Positions 18,055 to 27,944 of a stretch of DNA of 64,000 nt are shown here, in pieces; the first letter of the stretch is position 1, and the number at the start of each line of letters is the position of its first letter. The notes below the pieces were generated by a model. That model had not been told where the DNA came from. It did not search any database and was given only the letters and a program-made list of their open reading frames with translations. Source of the DNA: CAWABB01 sp963701735 (GTDB lineage Bacteria > Bacteroidota > Ignavibacteria > UBA10030 > UBA6906); NCBI GenBank assembly GCA_963701735.1, contig CAVPBI010000017.1:210223-274222 (forward strand), written 5' to 3'. The translations under genes and the position numbers were made by a program.

Positions 18055-19644
18055 ACATCAGGGCCGGGCTCCTGCGACCATCCCCCGTCTGGCGCCAGTT
18101 CATGGCGCAGGAGGGGCTGGACTGGGTCGAACTGAAGTCTGCTGAGGAGATCTCGGGCGGCGGCTTTAGCGTCCTTGTCGCTCCCTCCCGGACCGGCCCG
18201 GCCGATGTGCAGGCAATCGGGGCCTATCTCGCGGATGGCGGAGCCGTCCTTGGTTCGGCCTCTGCGCTCTCCGGACTGATGGAGAGCCGGGAGGAACGCC
18301 TCCGGTACATCCTCGCGGCGGACGCGTTCTCGTCGGCGGGAGTGATCGACCTGGAGATGGATGCGCTCGTGCCCCGGGAAGCGAATGTCCTGCGGACACC
18401 CCACGGCGCGTTCGCCGTGTTCGCGGGAGAGTGGAAGGGCGGAGTTGCCGTGGTGCTGCCGTTCGATCCTGCGGAGGCGCTGACCGATGTCCGTGCCGGG
18501 TTCAGGAATTTCCACATCAGCCGCGAACGCCTTCCGTGGGAACGGGTGTCCCTCGTGGGGAAAGGGGGCGTGCGCCGGTTGGTGCGCGACGCCTTGATCT
18601 ACCTCCACCGCGCGCGCGGACTCCCGTATGTTCACGCCTGGTATTATCCGGACGGACATCCAAACACGTTCATCTTCCGGATCGACACGGACGGTGCAGG
18701 GCGGCAGGACATCGATTCCCTGTACGCCCTTCTGGACGAATATCGCCTTCCCGCGAGCTGGTTCCTCGATGTGAAGACTCAGGGGGCAATGCTTCGTCGC
18801 TATCATGAGTTCGCCGGGCACGAGATCGGCGTGCACTGCGATGAGCACCGGATCTTCAGGACCGAATCCGAGAACCGCGCGAACATCGAGAGGGCGCTTT
18901 CCACGATGCGCGCCGCCGGACACCAGCCTGTCGGATTCGCGGCGCCGTACGGGTACTGGGATCTCTTCCTCGGCAACGTGATCGACGAGATGGGGTTTGC
19001 ATATTCCTCGGAATTCTCGTGGGCATACGATACGCTCCCCGGCGCCCCGGTGACGCCAGCCGGGGAATACAGGACGCTTCAGGTGCCGATTCATCCGGTC
19101 TCGGTCGGGATTCTGCGCCGTGCGGGATGTCCGTCAGGCGCGATGGCGAAGTACTTCGCTTCCGCCGTGCGGCAGCGTATGCGCACCGGCGACCCGATGT
19201 TCTTCTATCACCATCCATCCCACCGCGAATGGGGAGTGATGCGGGAGCTGTTCAAAGGGGCACGCGACGCAGGCGTGCCTGCGATGACGATGGGTGAGTT
19301 TGCAGGTTGGTGGGGGAAGAGGATAGCATCCAGAATGGCTGTCCGGAGCGAACGGTGGCAGCCTGATGGTCGAACCCGGGAAACCGGCGGCCGAGGGCGG
19401 CAATCCGGCGCCGGATGGCCGCAGCCGGCTGACCGGTGGCAGGGAGGGGGCTGTATGGCTTTCCGTCGTGACGGCCGACGGGCGTCATGCGCTGGTCCGT
19501 CCTTCGGACGAGATTCATCTCACTGCCTTTGATGCCCGTCCCCTCGAACCTCCGGAGGTCCCCCCGGACGTCCTCCGCAGTCGTGAGTGGGATCTTCGCG
19601 AATTCCTCGGGCAGAAGTTTCTTGAATGGCGGGGTGGCCGATGA
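18051..19644 (+). CDS. NodB-like polysaccharide deacetylase protein, frameshifted near 3' end
   Basis: The N-terminal 200 residues resemble a GATase-like or Rossmann domain (FSVLVAPSRTGPADVQAIGA, GGAVLGSASALSGL). The catalytic NodB-type domain follows: HPNTFIFRIDTDGAG (metal Asp), GHEIGVHCDEH (metal His residues), GFAAPYGYW and MFFYHHPSH. One extra base between 19330 and 19360 moves the last 95 residues to another frame, ending REFLGQKFLEWRGGR; full length about 530 aa. It probably removes acetyl groups from the polysaccharide made by this operon. The stop overlaps the next GT4 start by 4 bp. Confidence 0.8.
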
Positions 19645-20681
19645 AAGTGACGATGGCATCGTACCAGGCGCTGTCGATAATCAAGGGCGGGCCTGCGACG
19701 CAGCTGCACAGGACAGCGGAGCATCTCAAGCGGCAGGGGGTCGACATTCGATATCTCCCGCAATGGGAGGAGTTCCAGGCGGCGGATCAGGACATCGTCC
19801 ACATTTTCGGCGCGGGGCTCGGGACGTACCATCTTGCGCGGGAATTGCACGTCCTCGGGGTGAAAACGGTGGTCTCGCCAATCATGTTCAGCACTCACGG
19901 GTCGTCGTTTGTCTCCAGGGGGCTGCGCGCGACCCGCATGATGCAGCGCGTCTGGCCGGGGCTCTGGTCGGACTACAGCATGCTCGCCGACACGTGCGGG
20001 TGGGCGCGCCAGGTGGTCCCGAACTCGCAGGCCGAGGCGGGCCTCGTACGCGATGGGCTGCGCATCCCTTCCACGAAGATCACGGTCGTGCCGAACGGGG
20101 TGGATGAGCGATTCATGGAGGCCGACCCGACGTTGTTCACGGGGCGGTATGGCGTCCGGGATTTCGTTCTGAACGTCGGGCACATTGGTCACGGCCGGAA
20201 GAATGTCCTGAACCTCATCCGGGCGCTGGCAGAGATCGACAGACCGGCTGTGATCATCGGGCGCATCATCGCCGGCGAATATGGTGAGGCCTGCGTGCGG
20301 GAGGCACAGCGGTATCCCCACATCACATTGATCGACGGGCTGCCGAACGATTCTCCGATGCTTGCATCGGCATATGCTGCGTGCGACACGTTTGTGCTGC
20401 CGTCGCTGTTCGAGACGCCAGGGATCGCAGCCCTCGAGGCGGGACTTGCGGGTGCAAAGGTCGTGATCACGCCGCACGGAGGGACCACAGAGTACTTCGG
20501 GGACGACGCCATCTACGTCGATCCGAATTCCGTGGCGGCGATCAGGGACGGCATTCGCATGGCGCTCGCGCGGCCGCGGGGCGGCCAGCTCCGGGACCGA
20601 ATCCGCTCACGCTATCTCTGGTCGCACGTCGCGTCGCAGACGAAAGCCGTGTATGAGCGGGTGCTCGCGGAGGGTCGTTGA
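19641..20681 (+). CDS. Glycosyltransferase family 4
   Basis: Intact, 346 aa from ATG 19641, which overlaps the upstream stop (ATGA). GT-B fold: SIIKGGPATQLHRTAEHL at the acceptor side, ITVVPNGVDERFM at the linker, FVLNVGHIGHGRKNVLNLI, then LPSLFETPGIAALEAGLAGA, the donor-binding E-x7-E block. Works with the other GT4 on the same polysaccharide. TTGA overlap with the following transporter gene. Confidence 0.9.
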   Translation: MKVTMASYQALSIIKGGPATQLHRTAEHLKRQGVDIRYLPQWEEFQAADQDIVHIFGAGLGTYHLARELHVLGVKTVVSPIMFSTHGSSFVSRGLRATRMMQRVWPGLWSDYSMLADTCGWARQVVPNSQAEAGLVRDGLRIPSTKITVVPNGVDERFMEADPTLFTGRYGVRDFVLNVGHIGHGRKNVLNLIRALAEIDRPAVIIGRIIAGEYGEACVREAQRYPHITLIDGLPNDSPMLASAYAACDTFVLPSLFETPGIAALEAGLAGAKVVITPHGGTTEYFGDDAIYVDPNSVAAIRDGIRMALARPRGGQLRDRIRSRYLWSHVASQTKAVYERVLAEGR

Positions 20682-21589
20682 GGAACGCTCTGCGCGGGAT
20701 GAAGGGATCGCTTGATCGCAGTCCCGATTCCTCGGTATATCTGGTGCTTCTCGTGCAGTCGCTCTTCGCGAGCGGCACGCACCTCGTGGCGAAGGTCGCG
20801 GCACGGGATGTCGAGCCATTCACGCTGACGCTCGTTCGATCGTTGATCGCCGCCTCGGCATTCTCGTTGTTGCTCCTTGTCCGCGGAAGATTCCCGCGCA
20901 TCCGGCGTGAGGACTGGCCGCTCGTTCTGCTCCTCGCGTTTCTGGCTATCCCGCTGAACCAGTTCCTCTTCTTGTTCGGGATCCGATCCACGACGCCGTC
21001 CAATGCGGCGCTCCTCTATGCGACCACTCCGATCCTCGTCGTCCTGTTTTCCCGCTGGCTGCTCGGCGAGCGGCTCACACGAAGGAAGCTGCTCGGGGTT
21101 GCGCTGGGGTTCGCGGGTGTAGCGATCGTCATCCTCGAGCGGGGAGTGGACGCGAGCATCGAGTACGTGCACGGCAACCTGATCATCTATGTCGCGGTGC
21201 TTGCCTGGGGGTTATACACCGTCCTGGGGAAGAGGCTCATCATGCAGTACGGTCCGCTCGACGCGAGTGCGATCACGCTCCTGACCGGTACGCTGATATT
21301 CCTGCCGGTCGGAATCCTGCCGGCGCTCCAATTCGACTACAGTGCCCTTGGGGTCTGGACATGGGCGCAGATCCTGTATCTCGGAGTGATTACCTCCGTG
21401 GTTGCGTACCTCCTGTGGTATTATGCGCTGGCGAGGGTGGAAGCGGGGAAGGTCGCACTGTTCGCCAATCTTCAGCCGATCCTCACGACGATGCTGGCGG
21501 TCGTGCTTCTGGGTCAGGGTGTCACGATGCAGTTCGTGCTTGGCGGGGCGTTGGCGATCCTGGGGGTAGTAATCGCCCAATTCGGCTAA
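20678..21589 (+). CDS. EamA/DMT-superfamily transporter
   Basis: Intact, 303 aa, ten hydrophobic helices in two EamA repeats (VYLVLLVQSLFASGTHLVAK opens the first, GNLIIYVAVLAWGLYTVLGK the second). Translation probably starts at TTG 20678, overlapping the GT4 stop as TTGA; ATG 20699 is the alternative. Inner-membrane metabolite exporter of unknown substrate. Last gene of the polysaccharide run. Confidence 0.85.
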   Translation: MRNALRGMKGSLDRSPDSSVYLVLLVQSLFASGTHLVAKVAARDVEPFTLTLVRSLIAASAFSLLLLVRGRFPRIRREDWPLVLLLAFLAIPLNQFLFLFGIRSTTPSNAALLYATTPILVVLFSRWLLGERLTRRKLLGVALGFAGVAIVILERGVDASIEYVHGNLIIYVAVLAWGLYTVLGKRLIMQYGPLDASAITLLTGTLIFLPVGILPALQFDYSALGVWTWAQILYLGVITSVVAYLLWYYALARVEAGKVALFANLQPILTTMLAVVLLGQGVTMQFVLGGALAILGVVIAQFG

Positions 21590-21595
21590 CCCGGC

Positions 21596-21639
21596 AAAAA
21601 AAGAAGCCCCGTCTCATCGCCGAAGGCGAAGAGCGGGGC
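21596..21639 (-). terminator. Rho-independent terminator of the zinc-ribbon gene
   Basis: Read on the minus strand: a GCCCCG..CGGGGC stem with an inner CGCC/GGCG stem and a TTC loop, followed by TTCTTTTTTT (the A-tract 21596-21605 on the plus strand). The plus-strand side lacks a T tract, so it serves the minus-strand gene, though it may also help end the EamA transcript. Confidence 0.75.
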
Positions 21640-21684
21640 ATATTCATTACAGACAAGAATCCGAACCTAGAGAACAGAACCGAC

Positions 21685-21850
21685 TTAGATGTCGGTCTTC
21701 AGGTAGTACGGGAGGCTGCGGCGCCATTTCTCGCGCTGCGCTTTGTAGCGAGCCTCTTTCTTTCTGCAATTGGGGCAATAGCGCAGGCTTGAGCTTCCCT
21801 GGAAGTCTTTGGCGCACTGCCTGACATATGTTTGACACTAACTTCTTCAT
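21685..21850 (-). CDS. 54-aa zinc-ribbon-like small basic protein, frameshifted near the start
   Basis: Begins MKKL at 21850 and, after one extra base near 21836-21840, continues CQTYVRQCAKDFQG, SSSLRYCPNCRKKEARYKAQ, REKWRRSLPYYLKTDI. Four cysteines (C-x6-C, then C-x2-C) and a very basic C-terminal half suggest a single zinc knuckle binding nucleic acid. The codon after the shift is preceded in its own frame by TAG, so it has no other start. It has its own intrinsic terminator, which supports a real gene. TTG (21869-21871 complement region) and TATATTGG upstream resemble a promoter. Function unknown. Confidence 0.6.
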
Positions 21851-22063
21851 GGCACCAATATAACACACCAACTTACAAATCAGTTCTCCATTAATGAGAT
21901 TTCATCTGCAAAAATCTGTCGATTCCACCTCAAAATAACCGCTTTTCTCTTTTTTTCTCAAACAATTGCCGCGCCTTTGTACATATTACAGGTCGGATCC
22001 CATATTTGCGAAAGCCGGTGGGGCAGGGCTCTCTGTGGGCACCTGGTTCTTGCCAACGAACGG

Positions 22064-22758
22064 CTATTCGGAGAGGACCTTGGCCCATTCGAAATCGGCA
22101 CCGAGATCCTCAACAAGAATTTGAACCTGAAAACGGCCATTCGAGTACGGACCAAGTTCGGTTGCCTCAAACAGAAATGTCAGGCCTTCAGGGCGGATCT
22201 GGAACCGGTCGAGTTGCTTGTCTGTGAATGACTTCACCTCCCCGCTCTGGACCCGGCTTGCCCCATCGTCTTCCTTCAGTTTCTCAATCAGCAGCTTAGA
22301 AACATGCGATTTGAAGTCCGACCCCTTCTTGAACAGATCTCCAAGTGTGACTGCTTTGCCTTGCCCCGTACATCGCCAAAGTTGAAAACCCAGTAGGTGG
22401 AGTTTCCGTGCGCGCCCCCGAGGTACTCATAGCTGTCGCACGTCACGCTGATGAGCCGCTTGGGCGAATAGAATGTCACTTCCGAGGTCGTCTTCGATTC
22501 ATACTGGCTGCTCGGGACTCCCTGGTTACGAATCTGTTTTACCGCGGAAGCATTGAACTCCTTCTCCTTTTTGTTGGCCCAGTCCAGGATCGCCTTGTCC
22601 GCGGCGTCGGCGACAGGGGTGAAGTCGTAGAACCGCGGGTACGAGATCTCGCTGGCAAATCGATCCGGGTATTCCTCGGTGATCGTCCTTGTTGACGGTT
22701 GCCCCGCGGCGTTCGACGTGAGCGCCAGGGCGACCAAGAGAATGGTGAATGTGCGCAT
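22064..22758 (-). CDS. Exported DUF3298 (PdaC/RsiV-like) protein, frameshifted
   Basis: N-terminal signal peptide (MRTFTILLVALALTSNAAG), then PRFYDFTPVADAADKAILDW and the DUF4163/DUF3298 core ISVTCDSYEYLGGAHGNSTY. One missing base near 22350-22362 shifts the frame; reading across gives VTLGDLFKKGSDFKSHV and the family ending GLTFLFEATELGPYSNG, to LSE and stop at 22064. Full length about 230 aa. Such domains occur in peptidoglycan deacetylases and anti-sigma factors; alone, the role is unclear. The 210-bp AT-rich gap to 21850 shows no gene. Confidence 0.75.
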
Positions 22759-22912
22759 GAGAAGGCCCTCCAGATGGTCTGACCCGGTGAGTGAATTCTG
22801 GCTGAAATATACTGCGCGTCCTGTCCAACCTCAAACAGCGTCGTTTGCTTGCACCACCCTGAGAACTTTGGTATTTTCGATCTTCTCCGATAGTCGAATA
22901 TGAGGATGCATC

Positions 22913-24223
22913 ATGAGACTCTCCCTAATGGCTGTCGTTTTCCTTCTGCTGTGTGCCGGTGGCCCCATCGGCCGGGCACAGGAGCGACCTCATCTCCTTC
23001 GGGGAGCCACGATCTACCCGATCGAGGGCGCTCCCATCCAGGGAGGCATGATCCTCTTTCAGCACGGGAAGATCGTGCACCTCGGGCTGAGGGTTCGTTT
23101 GCCGATCCCTTCCGACGCGCTGGCGGTCGATATGGCAGGCAAGGTGATCCTTCCGGGCCTCGTGGACACGCATTCGCACGTGGGTGGGGGGTCGGGCGGC
23201 GACCGCTCGTCTCCATTGCACCCTGACGTTCGAATCCTCGACGCTATCGATGTCCGCAACGATACGTTCAAGAAAGTGATCGCCGGCGGGATCACCACCG
23301 TCAACGTGATGCCAGGCTCCGGTCACCTGATGAGCGGGCAGACCGCGTACCTCAAGATGCGTCCCGCGAGAACTATCGACGACATGCTCTTCTGCAGCGA
23401 CCCCACGAACGGGATCTGCGGGGGCATGAAGATGGCAAACGGCACAAACTCCATCGGGGAGCGTCCGTTCCCCGGGACGCGCGCGAAATCGGCCGCGCTG
23501 GTGCGGCAGCTCTTCCTCCGCGCACAGGACTACAGGTCCAAAGTGGAGGCAGCGAAAGGAGACTCGACGAAGCTGCCGAAGCGCGACCTCGAGATGGAGT
23601 CGCTGGTTCAGATTCTGGAGGGGAAGCGCATCGTCCAGTTCCACACGCATCGCGCGGACGACATCATGACGGCCATCCGGCTCTCCCAGGAGTTCGGGTT
23701 CCGGATGGTGCTTCATCATGTCACCGAGGCATGGAAAGTCGCAAGGGAAATTGCCGCAGCGAAAGTCCCCTGTTCGATCATCGTGATCGACTCGCCGGGC
23801 GGGAAGCTGGAGACCGTCGACCTGCGGTTTGACAACGGGGCCGAGCTCGAGAAGGCGGGCGCGATCGTCGCGTTTCACACTGACGATGGGATCACGGATT
23901 CCCGCCTCTTCATGCGCTCTGCGGCGCTGGCGGTGCGTGCCGGCATGTCGCGCGAGAAAGCGCTGGAAGGCCTCACGCTTGCGGGGGCGAAGATGCTCGA
24001 CCTCGACGGCAGGGTCGGGTCCCTGAAGCCCGGGAAGGATGCGGATTTTGCCATCCTCTCGGGTGATCCGTTCAGCGTGTACACCCATGTCGAGCAGACC
24101 TGGGTCGAGGGGACGAAGGTGTTCGACAGGTCGAATCCCGATGACAGGAAGTACGCAGTAGGGGGGTACGGCGTCTTCCGCCAGACCATGACCGGCGACG
24201 AGTGTGAAGGGGGCGGCCAATGA
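22913..24223 (+). CDS. Secreted amidohydrolase (imidazolonepropionase-like), catalytically complete
   Basis: Intact, 436 aa. Signal peptide MRLSLMAVVFLLLCAGGPIG. The metal-site pattern GLVDTHSHVGGG (HxH) opens the TIM barrel; FHTHRADDIMTAIR, MVLHHVTEAW and AFHTDDGITDS supply further His and Asp ligands; a composite beta-sandwich returns at the end (GSLKPGKDADFAILSGDPF). Exported cyclic-amide or dipeptide hydrolase type. It overlaps the next, related gene by 4 bp (ATGA); the two form a tandem pair often seen together, probably a hetero-complex or division of labour. Confidence 0.88.
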   Translation: MRLSLMAVVFLLLCAGGPIGRAQERPHLLRGATIYPIEGAPIQGGMILFQHGKIVHLGLRVRLPIPSDALAVDMAGKVILPGLVDTHSHVGGGSGGDRSSPLHPDVRILDAIDVRNDTFKKVIAGGITTVNVMPGSGHLMSGQTAYLKMRPARTIDDMLFCSDPTNGICGGMKMANGTNSIGERPFPGTRAKSAALVRQLFLRAQDYRSKVEAAKGDSTKLPKRDLEMESLVQILEGKRIVQFHTHRADDIMTAIRLSQEFGFRMVLHHVTEAWKVAREIAAAKVPCSIIVIDSPGGKLETVDLRFDNGAELEKAGAIVAFHTDDGITDSRLFMRSAALAVRAGMSREKALEGLTLAGAKMLDLDGRVGSLKPGKDADFAILSGDPFSVYTHVEQTWVEGTKVFDRSNPDDRKYAVGGYGVFRQTMTGDECEGGGQ

Positions 24224-25482
24224 CCAGGGAGCTTTCTCGTATGTCCTCGAGCCCTCGCGCCAGGTTGGCGGGCGTTCTCCTCGCGACCATGTTCACGGGC
24301 GTGATCATGATGCCCTGCTCGCCCGCGTCCGCTCAGATTGCGGTGAAGGGAGACACGGTCTACACGATGGCAGGGAAGCCCCTGGCAAACGGCGTCGTCC
24401 TCATCAAGGGCGGGCGCATCGAAGCGGTCGGGAGCGCCTCCTCGGTTGCGATCCCCCAGGGTTACAAGGTCGTGGCCGGGAAGTTCGTCACCCCCGGGCT
24501 TGTGGATCCCCATACGGTTGTCGGGCTTTCGGGCATCTTCAATATCCGCCACGACCAGATGCAGCTCGAGCGCTCGGAGCCGATTCAGCCGGAACTGCGG
24601 GCGATCGATGCCTACAACCCGAGGGACCCCCTGGTTGCGTACCTGAGGAGCTTTGGCATCACGACGCTCCACACGGGCCACGCACCGGGGGCACTTGCGA
24701 GCGGGACCACGATCGTTGTGAAAACGGTCGGCGGGACTGTCGACGAGGCGCTCGTTGACGGCACCGGAATGGTGGCGTTCACCCTTGGCGAATCCGTCAT
24801 GGACAACTTCTCCACGCCGGGCACCAGCGCGAAGGCGGTCGCGATGATCAGAGGCGAGCTCATCAAGGCGCGCGACTACGCGAAGCGGAAATCGGCAAAG
24901 GACCCTGACAAGCGTCCCGCGCCAGACCTTCGGATGGAGATGCTCGGCCGGGTGCTTCGCGGCGAGGTCAAAGTGCTCTTCACGGCGAGACCGCAGCCTC
25001 GATTATGACAGCTCTCCGGCTGCGTGAGGAGTTCGGGTTCTCGATGGTTCTCGACGGTGCCGCCGAGGCTCCGCTCGTGCTCGAGGAGATCAAGAAAGCC
25101 GGAGTCCCGGTGGTCCTCCATCCGACCATGGGGCGTGCGTACGGTGATATGAAGAGCCTCTCGATGGAGACGGCATCGGTGCTGAAGAAGGCCGGCATCC
25201 GCTTCGCGATTCAGAGCGGGTTCGAGGACTACGTGCCGAAGACACGGGTTGTGTCTGTTTGAAGCAGCAGTAGCCGCTGCGAATGGTCTCAGTCGGGAGG
25301 AAGCACTGGCCGCCATCACCATCGATGCGGCAAGGATCATTGGTGCCGACAAGCGGGTCGGATCGCTCGAGGTCGGCAAGGATGCCGACGTCGTCGTGTT
25401 TGACGGGGACCCGCTCGAGTACACAAGCCACGCCTGCACGGTGATCGTGAACGGTCAGATCACGGACGATGTCTGCAAGTAG
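24220..25482 (+). CDS. Secreted amidohydrolase paralogue with altered metal motif, two frameshifts
   Basis: Second member of the tandem pair, about 418 aa. Signal peptide at the N-terminus (ARLAGVLLATMFTGVIMM). The metal motif HxH is replaced by DPHTVVGLSG, and GITTLHTGHAPGALASGTT follows. One missing base near 24984-24990 interrupts VLFTAETAASIMTALRLR; one extra T near 25247-25256 interrupts TRVVLFEAAVAAANGL; the two shifts cancel and the C-terminus KRVGSLEVGKDADVVVFDGD is in the original frame. Loss of the second His suggests a changed or absent metal centre. I recall this HSVVGL/HTVVGL form in other exported pairs. Confidence 0.82.
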
Positions 25483-25506
25483 AGAACCACAATTGCTGAG
25501 GGCCTC

Positions 25507-26514
25507 ATGCGTCTTCCGGCCATTGTTCTGGGGTGTGTCATGATGCTTGCTGTATCTCCGGATCCCGCGCACAGGATTCTACCAGGGCTCGCATCGAGCG
25601 CCTTGCGGAGAAGGACTCCATTACCATTCTCATTACCGATTCAGGGCTGGGCGGTCTCTCCGTCTGCGCCGATATCGACCGTCGCGTGAGAGAGGCAGGA
25701 GTATACCGGAAGGCGCGGCTGGTCTTCGCCAACGCCCTGCCTGAATCAAACCGGGGATACAACAAGATGGCCACCACCGCGGAGAAGGTGGAGGTCTTCG
25801 ACGCGGCGCTGAATGGGATGGCCCGCTGGTATTCCCCCGACGCCATTCTCGTGGCGTGCAATACACTCTCGGTCCTCATCCCCCAGACCCGGTTCGTCAG
25901 GGAGAGCCCCATTCCCGTTCTCGGGATCGTGGAGACCGGCGTGGAGATGCTGTACGACGGTCTGAACGCGGATCCGGGCGCGACAGGGATCATCTTCGGG
26001 ACGGAGACGACGATCGGCATGGGAACGCACAAACGCCTGCTCGTCGAGAAGGGGATAGATTCCTCCCGTCTCGTCACTCAGGCCTGTTCGGGGCTCGCAG
26101 GAAAGATCGAGGAAGCGGCCGGCGGGGAAGAGGTGCGTACTGCCATCAATGATTTCGTAACGCAGGCGCTCACCCGGGCGCCGGGGCAAACAGGGAAGGT
26201 CTATGCGGGCCTCTGCTGTACCCATTACGGCTACAGCAAAGGATTCTTCGAAGAATCGTTCCGGCAGAAGGGGGTGAGCGATGCGGTGATCGTGGATCCG
26301 AACGCGCGGATGGGGGAGGTTCTCTTCCCTCGCGGGTGCGAAGCGTCGCGTCGAGCGGCCGGACATCCGCGTGCAGGTCGTGTCCCGTGCAGTGATCACG
26401 CCGGAGGAGACTGCCTCCATCGGCGGGCTCGTCGAACCGGTATCGCCGGCGACGGCCGAGGCGCTCCGGAACTATCTGCTCAAGAAGGACCTCTTCCCCT
26501 ATACTCCGCGCTGA
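25507..26514 (+). CDS. Exported Asp/Glu racemase-like protein, two frameshifts
   Basis: The ATG at 25507 gives a signal peptide (MRLPAIVLGCVMMLAVS). One missing base near 25556-25565 then moves to the main frame, which carries the racemase fold: ITILITDSGLGGLSVCADI, ILVACNTLSVLIPQTRF (first catalytic Cys), PVLGIVETGVEML, and LCCTHYGYSKGFF (second catalytic Cys). One extra T at 26337 shifts it again, ending TAEALRNYLLKKDLFPYTPR. About 335 aa. Both catalytic cysteines of MurI-like enzymes are present, but export is unusual for glutamate racemases, which normally feed cytoplasmic peptidoglycan synthesis. The 3' end overlaps the convergent UroD-like gene by 35 bp. Confidence 0.75.
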
Positions 26515-27533
26515 TCCTGTCCCACTCGTCGTACACGGCGGTCACCACCTGAGGATTGGCCGCGAGGCCGAACTCGAGCTGTGCGATGATCCCACCGCGG
26601 GGGTCGTAGAGATGACGGGCCACGTCGCGCACCGCCCGGCGGCCTTCATCCGGATCTGTCGAGGTGAGCACGTGCTGCCGGTCGATCTCTCCCCAGAATG
26701 TGATCTTCCCCTTCACGCTTCCGGCAATCCGCTCGAGGTCCATGCAGAAGAGCTGGGAATTCACGGCATCGATGCCGATCTCGGCGAGGTCCGGAAGGAT
26801 CTGCTCGATGTGCCCGTCGGAGTGCATGAAGATGAACTTCCCGCGGGCGTGCGCGATTTCGACGTACTCGCGGTAGAGCGGCTTGAACACCTTCCGCCAT
26901 AGCGCCGGGGAGATGAGGAGCTGATCCTGCGCACCCCAGTCGTCCATGAACTTCACCCCATCTATCTCGGTCGCAGTCCAGAACTCCAACTCTTCCATGT
27001 AGTACTTCTGGATCACGTCAAGCAGCTCTGAGACCCCCTCCTCCATCATCGCGATGTCCATCATGGCATTCGTTGACCCGCGGATGAACTGATACCGCTC
27101 CCACGGTCGGGGACACGCCTCTGCAAGGACGAATGCGTCGGTCGTTCCGGCAGAAGCCATTCACTTCTTCGACGGCCTTCCGCCGATCCGCCGGGAAGGT
27201 CTCGTAGGGAGGGGTAACCTCGCGCCACCTGGCGATCTCGGTCAGTAGCGGATCCCTCACCTCCCCGATTGCGCCCGCCTGGATGTTATGGAACCGGCAT
27301 CCCCACTCGTCGATGTACGTCCCGGGCGTGTACCAATCACCCGAGACCCTTGGAGACCGGAGCATCGGTGAGGGTGCGGTAACGATGTCGGGGGGGAACC
27401 TCCTGCGAATCTCTGCCAGCTCATCCGGAAATTGCCGCTCCGCCCAGGGGAGTGTCCAGAGATCACGGGGGATCCGGTCAGGCGACTGGAATCGGAGGGC
27501 GGCTCGGACCCGCTCGCGCGGTGTCATCTGCAT
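26480..27533 (-). CDS. Uroporphyrinogen decarboxylase-like (UroD/MtaA superfamily) protein, frameshifted
   Basis: About 350 aa. N-terminus MTPRERVRAALRFQSPDRIP is the standard opening of the UroD-like methyltransferase branch; WGAQDQLLISPALWRKVFKP and FIFMHSDGHIEQILPDL are core blocks, and GEIDRQHVL is near the end. One extra base near 27158-27166 splits it (VEEVNG / ASAGTTDAFVLAEA). Members without a corrinoid partner in sight cannot be given a substrate; true haem-pathway HemE looks different. It stands alone on the minus strand. Convergent overlap with the racemase gene. Confidence 0.8.
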
Positions 27534-27657
27534 CGGTGGCTCTCGTGCGTGGTTGCCTTGAAGATACGACCGACCGCGGACCTATTCAAACGGGGGGCGG
27601 CGATGTTCGGACCCTTGCTATTTCGCGCTGTCTGAGGGATATTCCGGTCACACGCTG

Positions 27658-27748
27658 TGTTGGCGCCCGACGGTTCCCAGCCGAAGGGGCCGCCGTAGCT
27701 GGACCCTGATCCGGTGTTTCCGTCACAGAGCCCGCCCCGACGACCCCT
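27658..27748 (+). repeat. Dispersed intergenic element, copy B
   Basis: Second copy of the element at 5704-5812: core 27658-27706 and outer block 27731-27748, with the spacing between blocks shorter by about 18 bp. It sits in a 410-bp gap (27534-27944) before the T9SS beta-propeller gene. The rest of this gap shows no open gene, terminator or clear promoter. Confidence 0.5.
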
Positions 27749-27944
27749 TTGGCTGTGTAGCCAGCCCGTTCCCCAATAGTCTTCATCGGGTGCAGTCTTG
27801 TCCCTGGCGGGGGGGTACATGCTCAATCGGGCTTTGTCAGACTAGTTCGGAAGTGACTTCATCTTCCGGACACGATGAACCAACACATCACTTTTCTGAA
27901 GATTGCATGGATCTATGATCACACAGGGAGAGGATGGGTGGATC

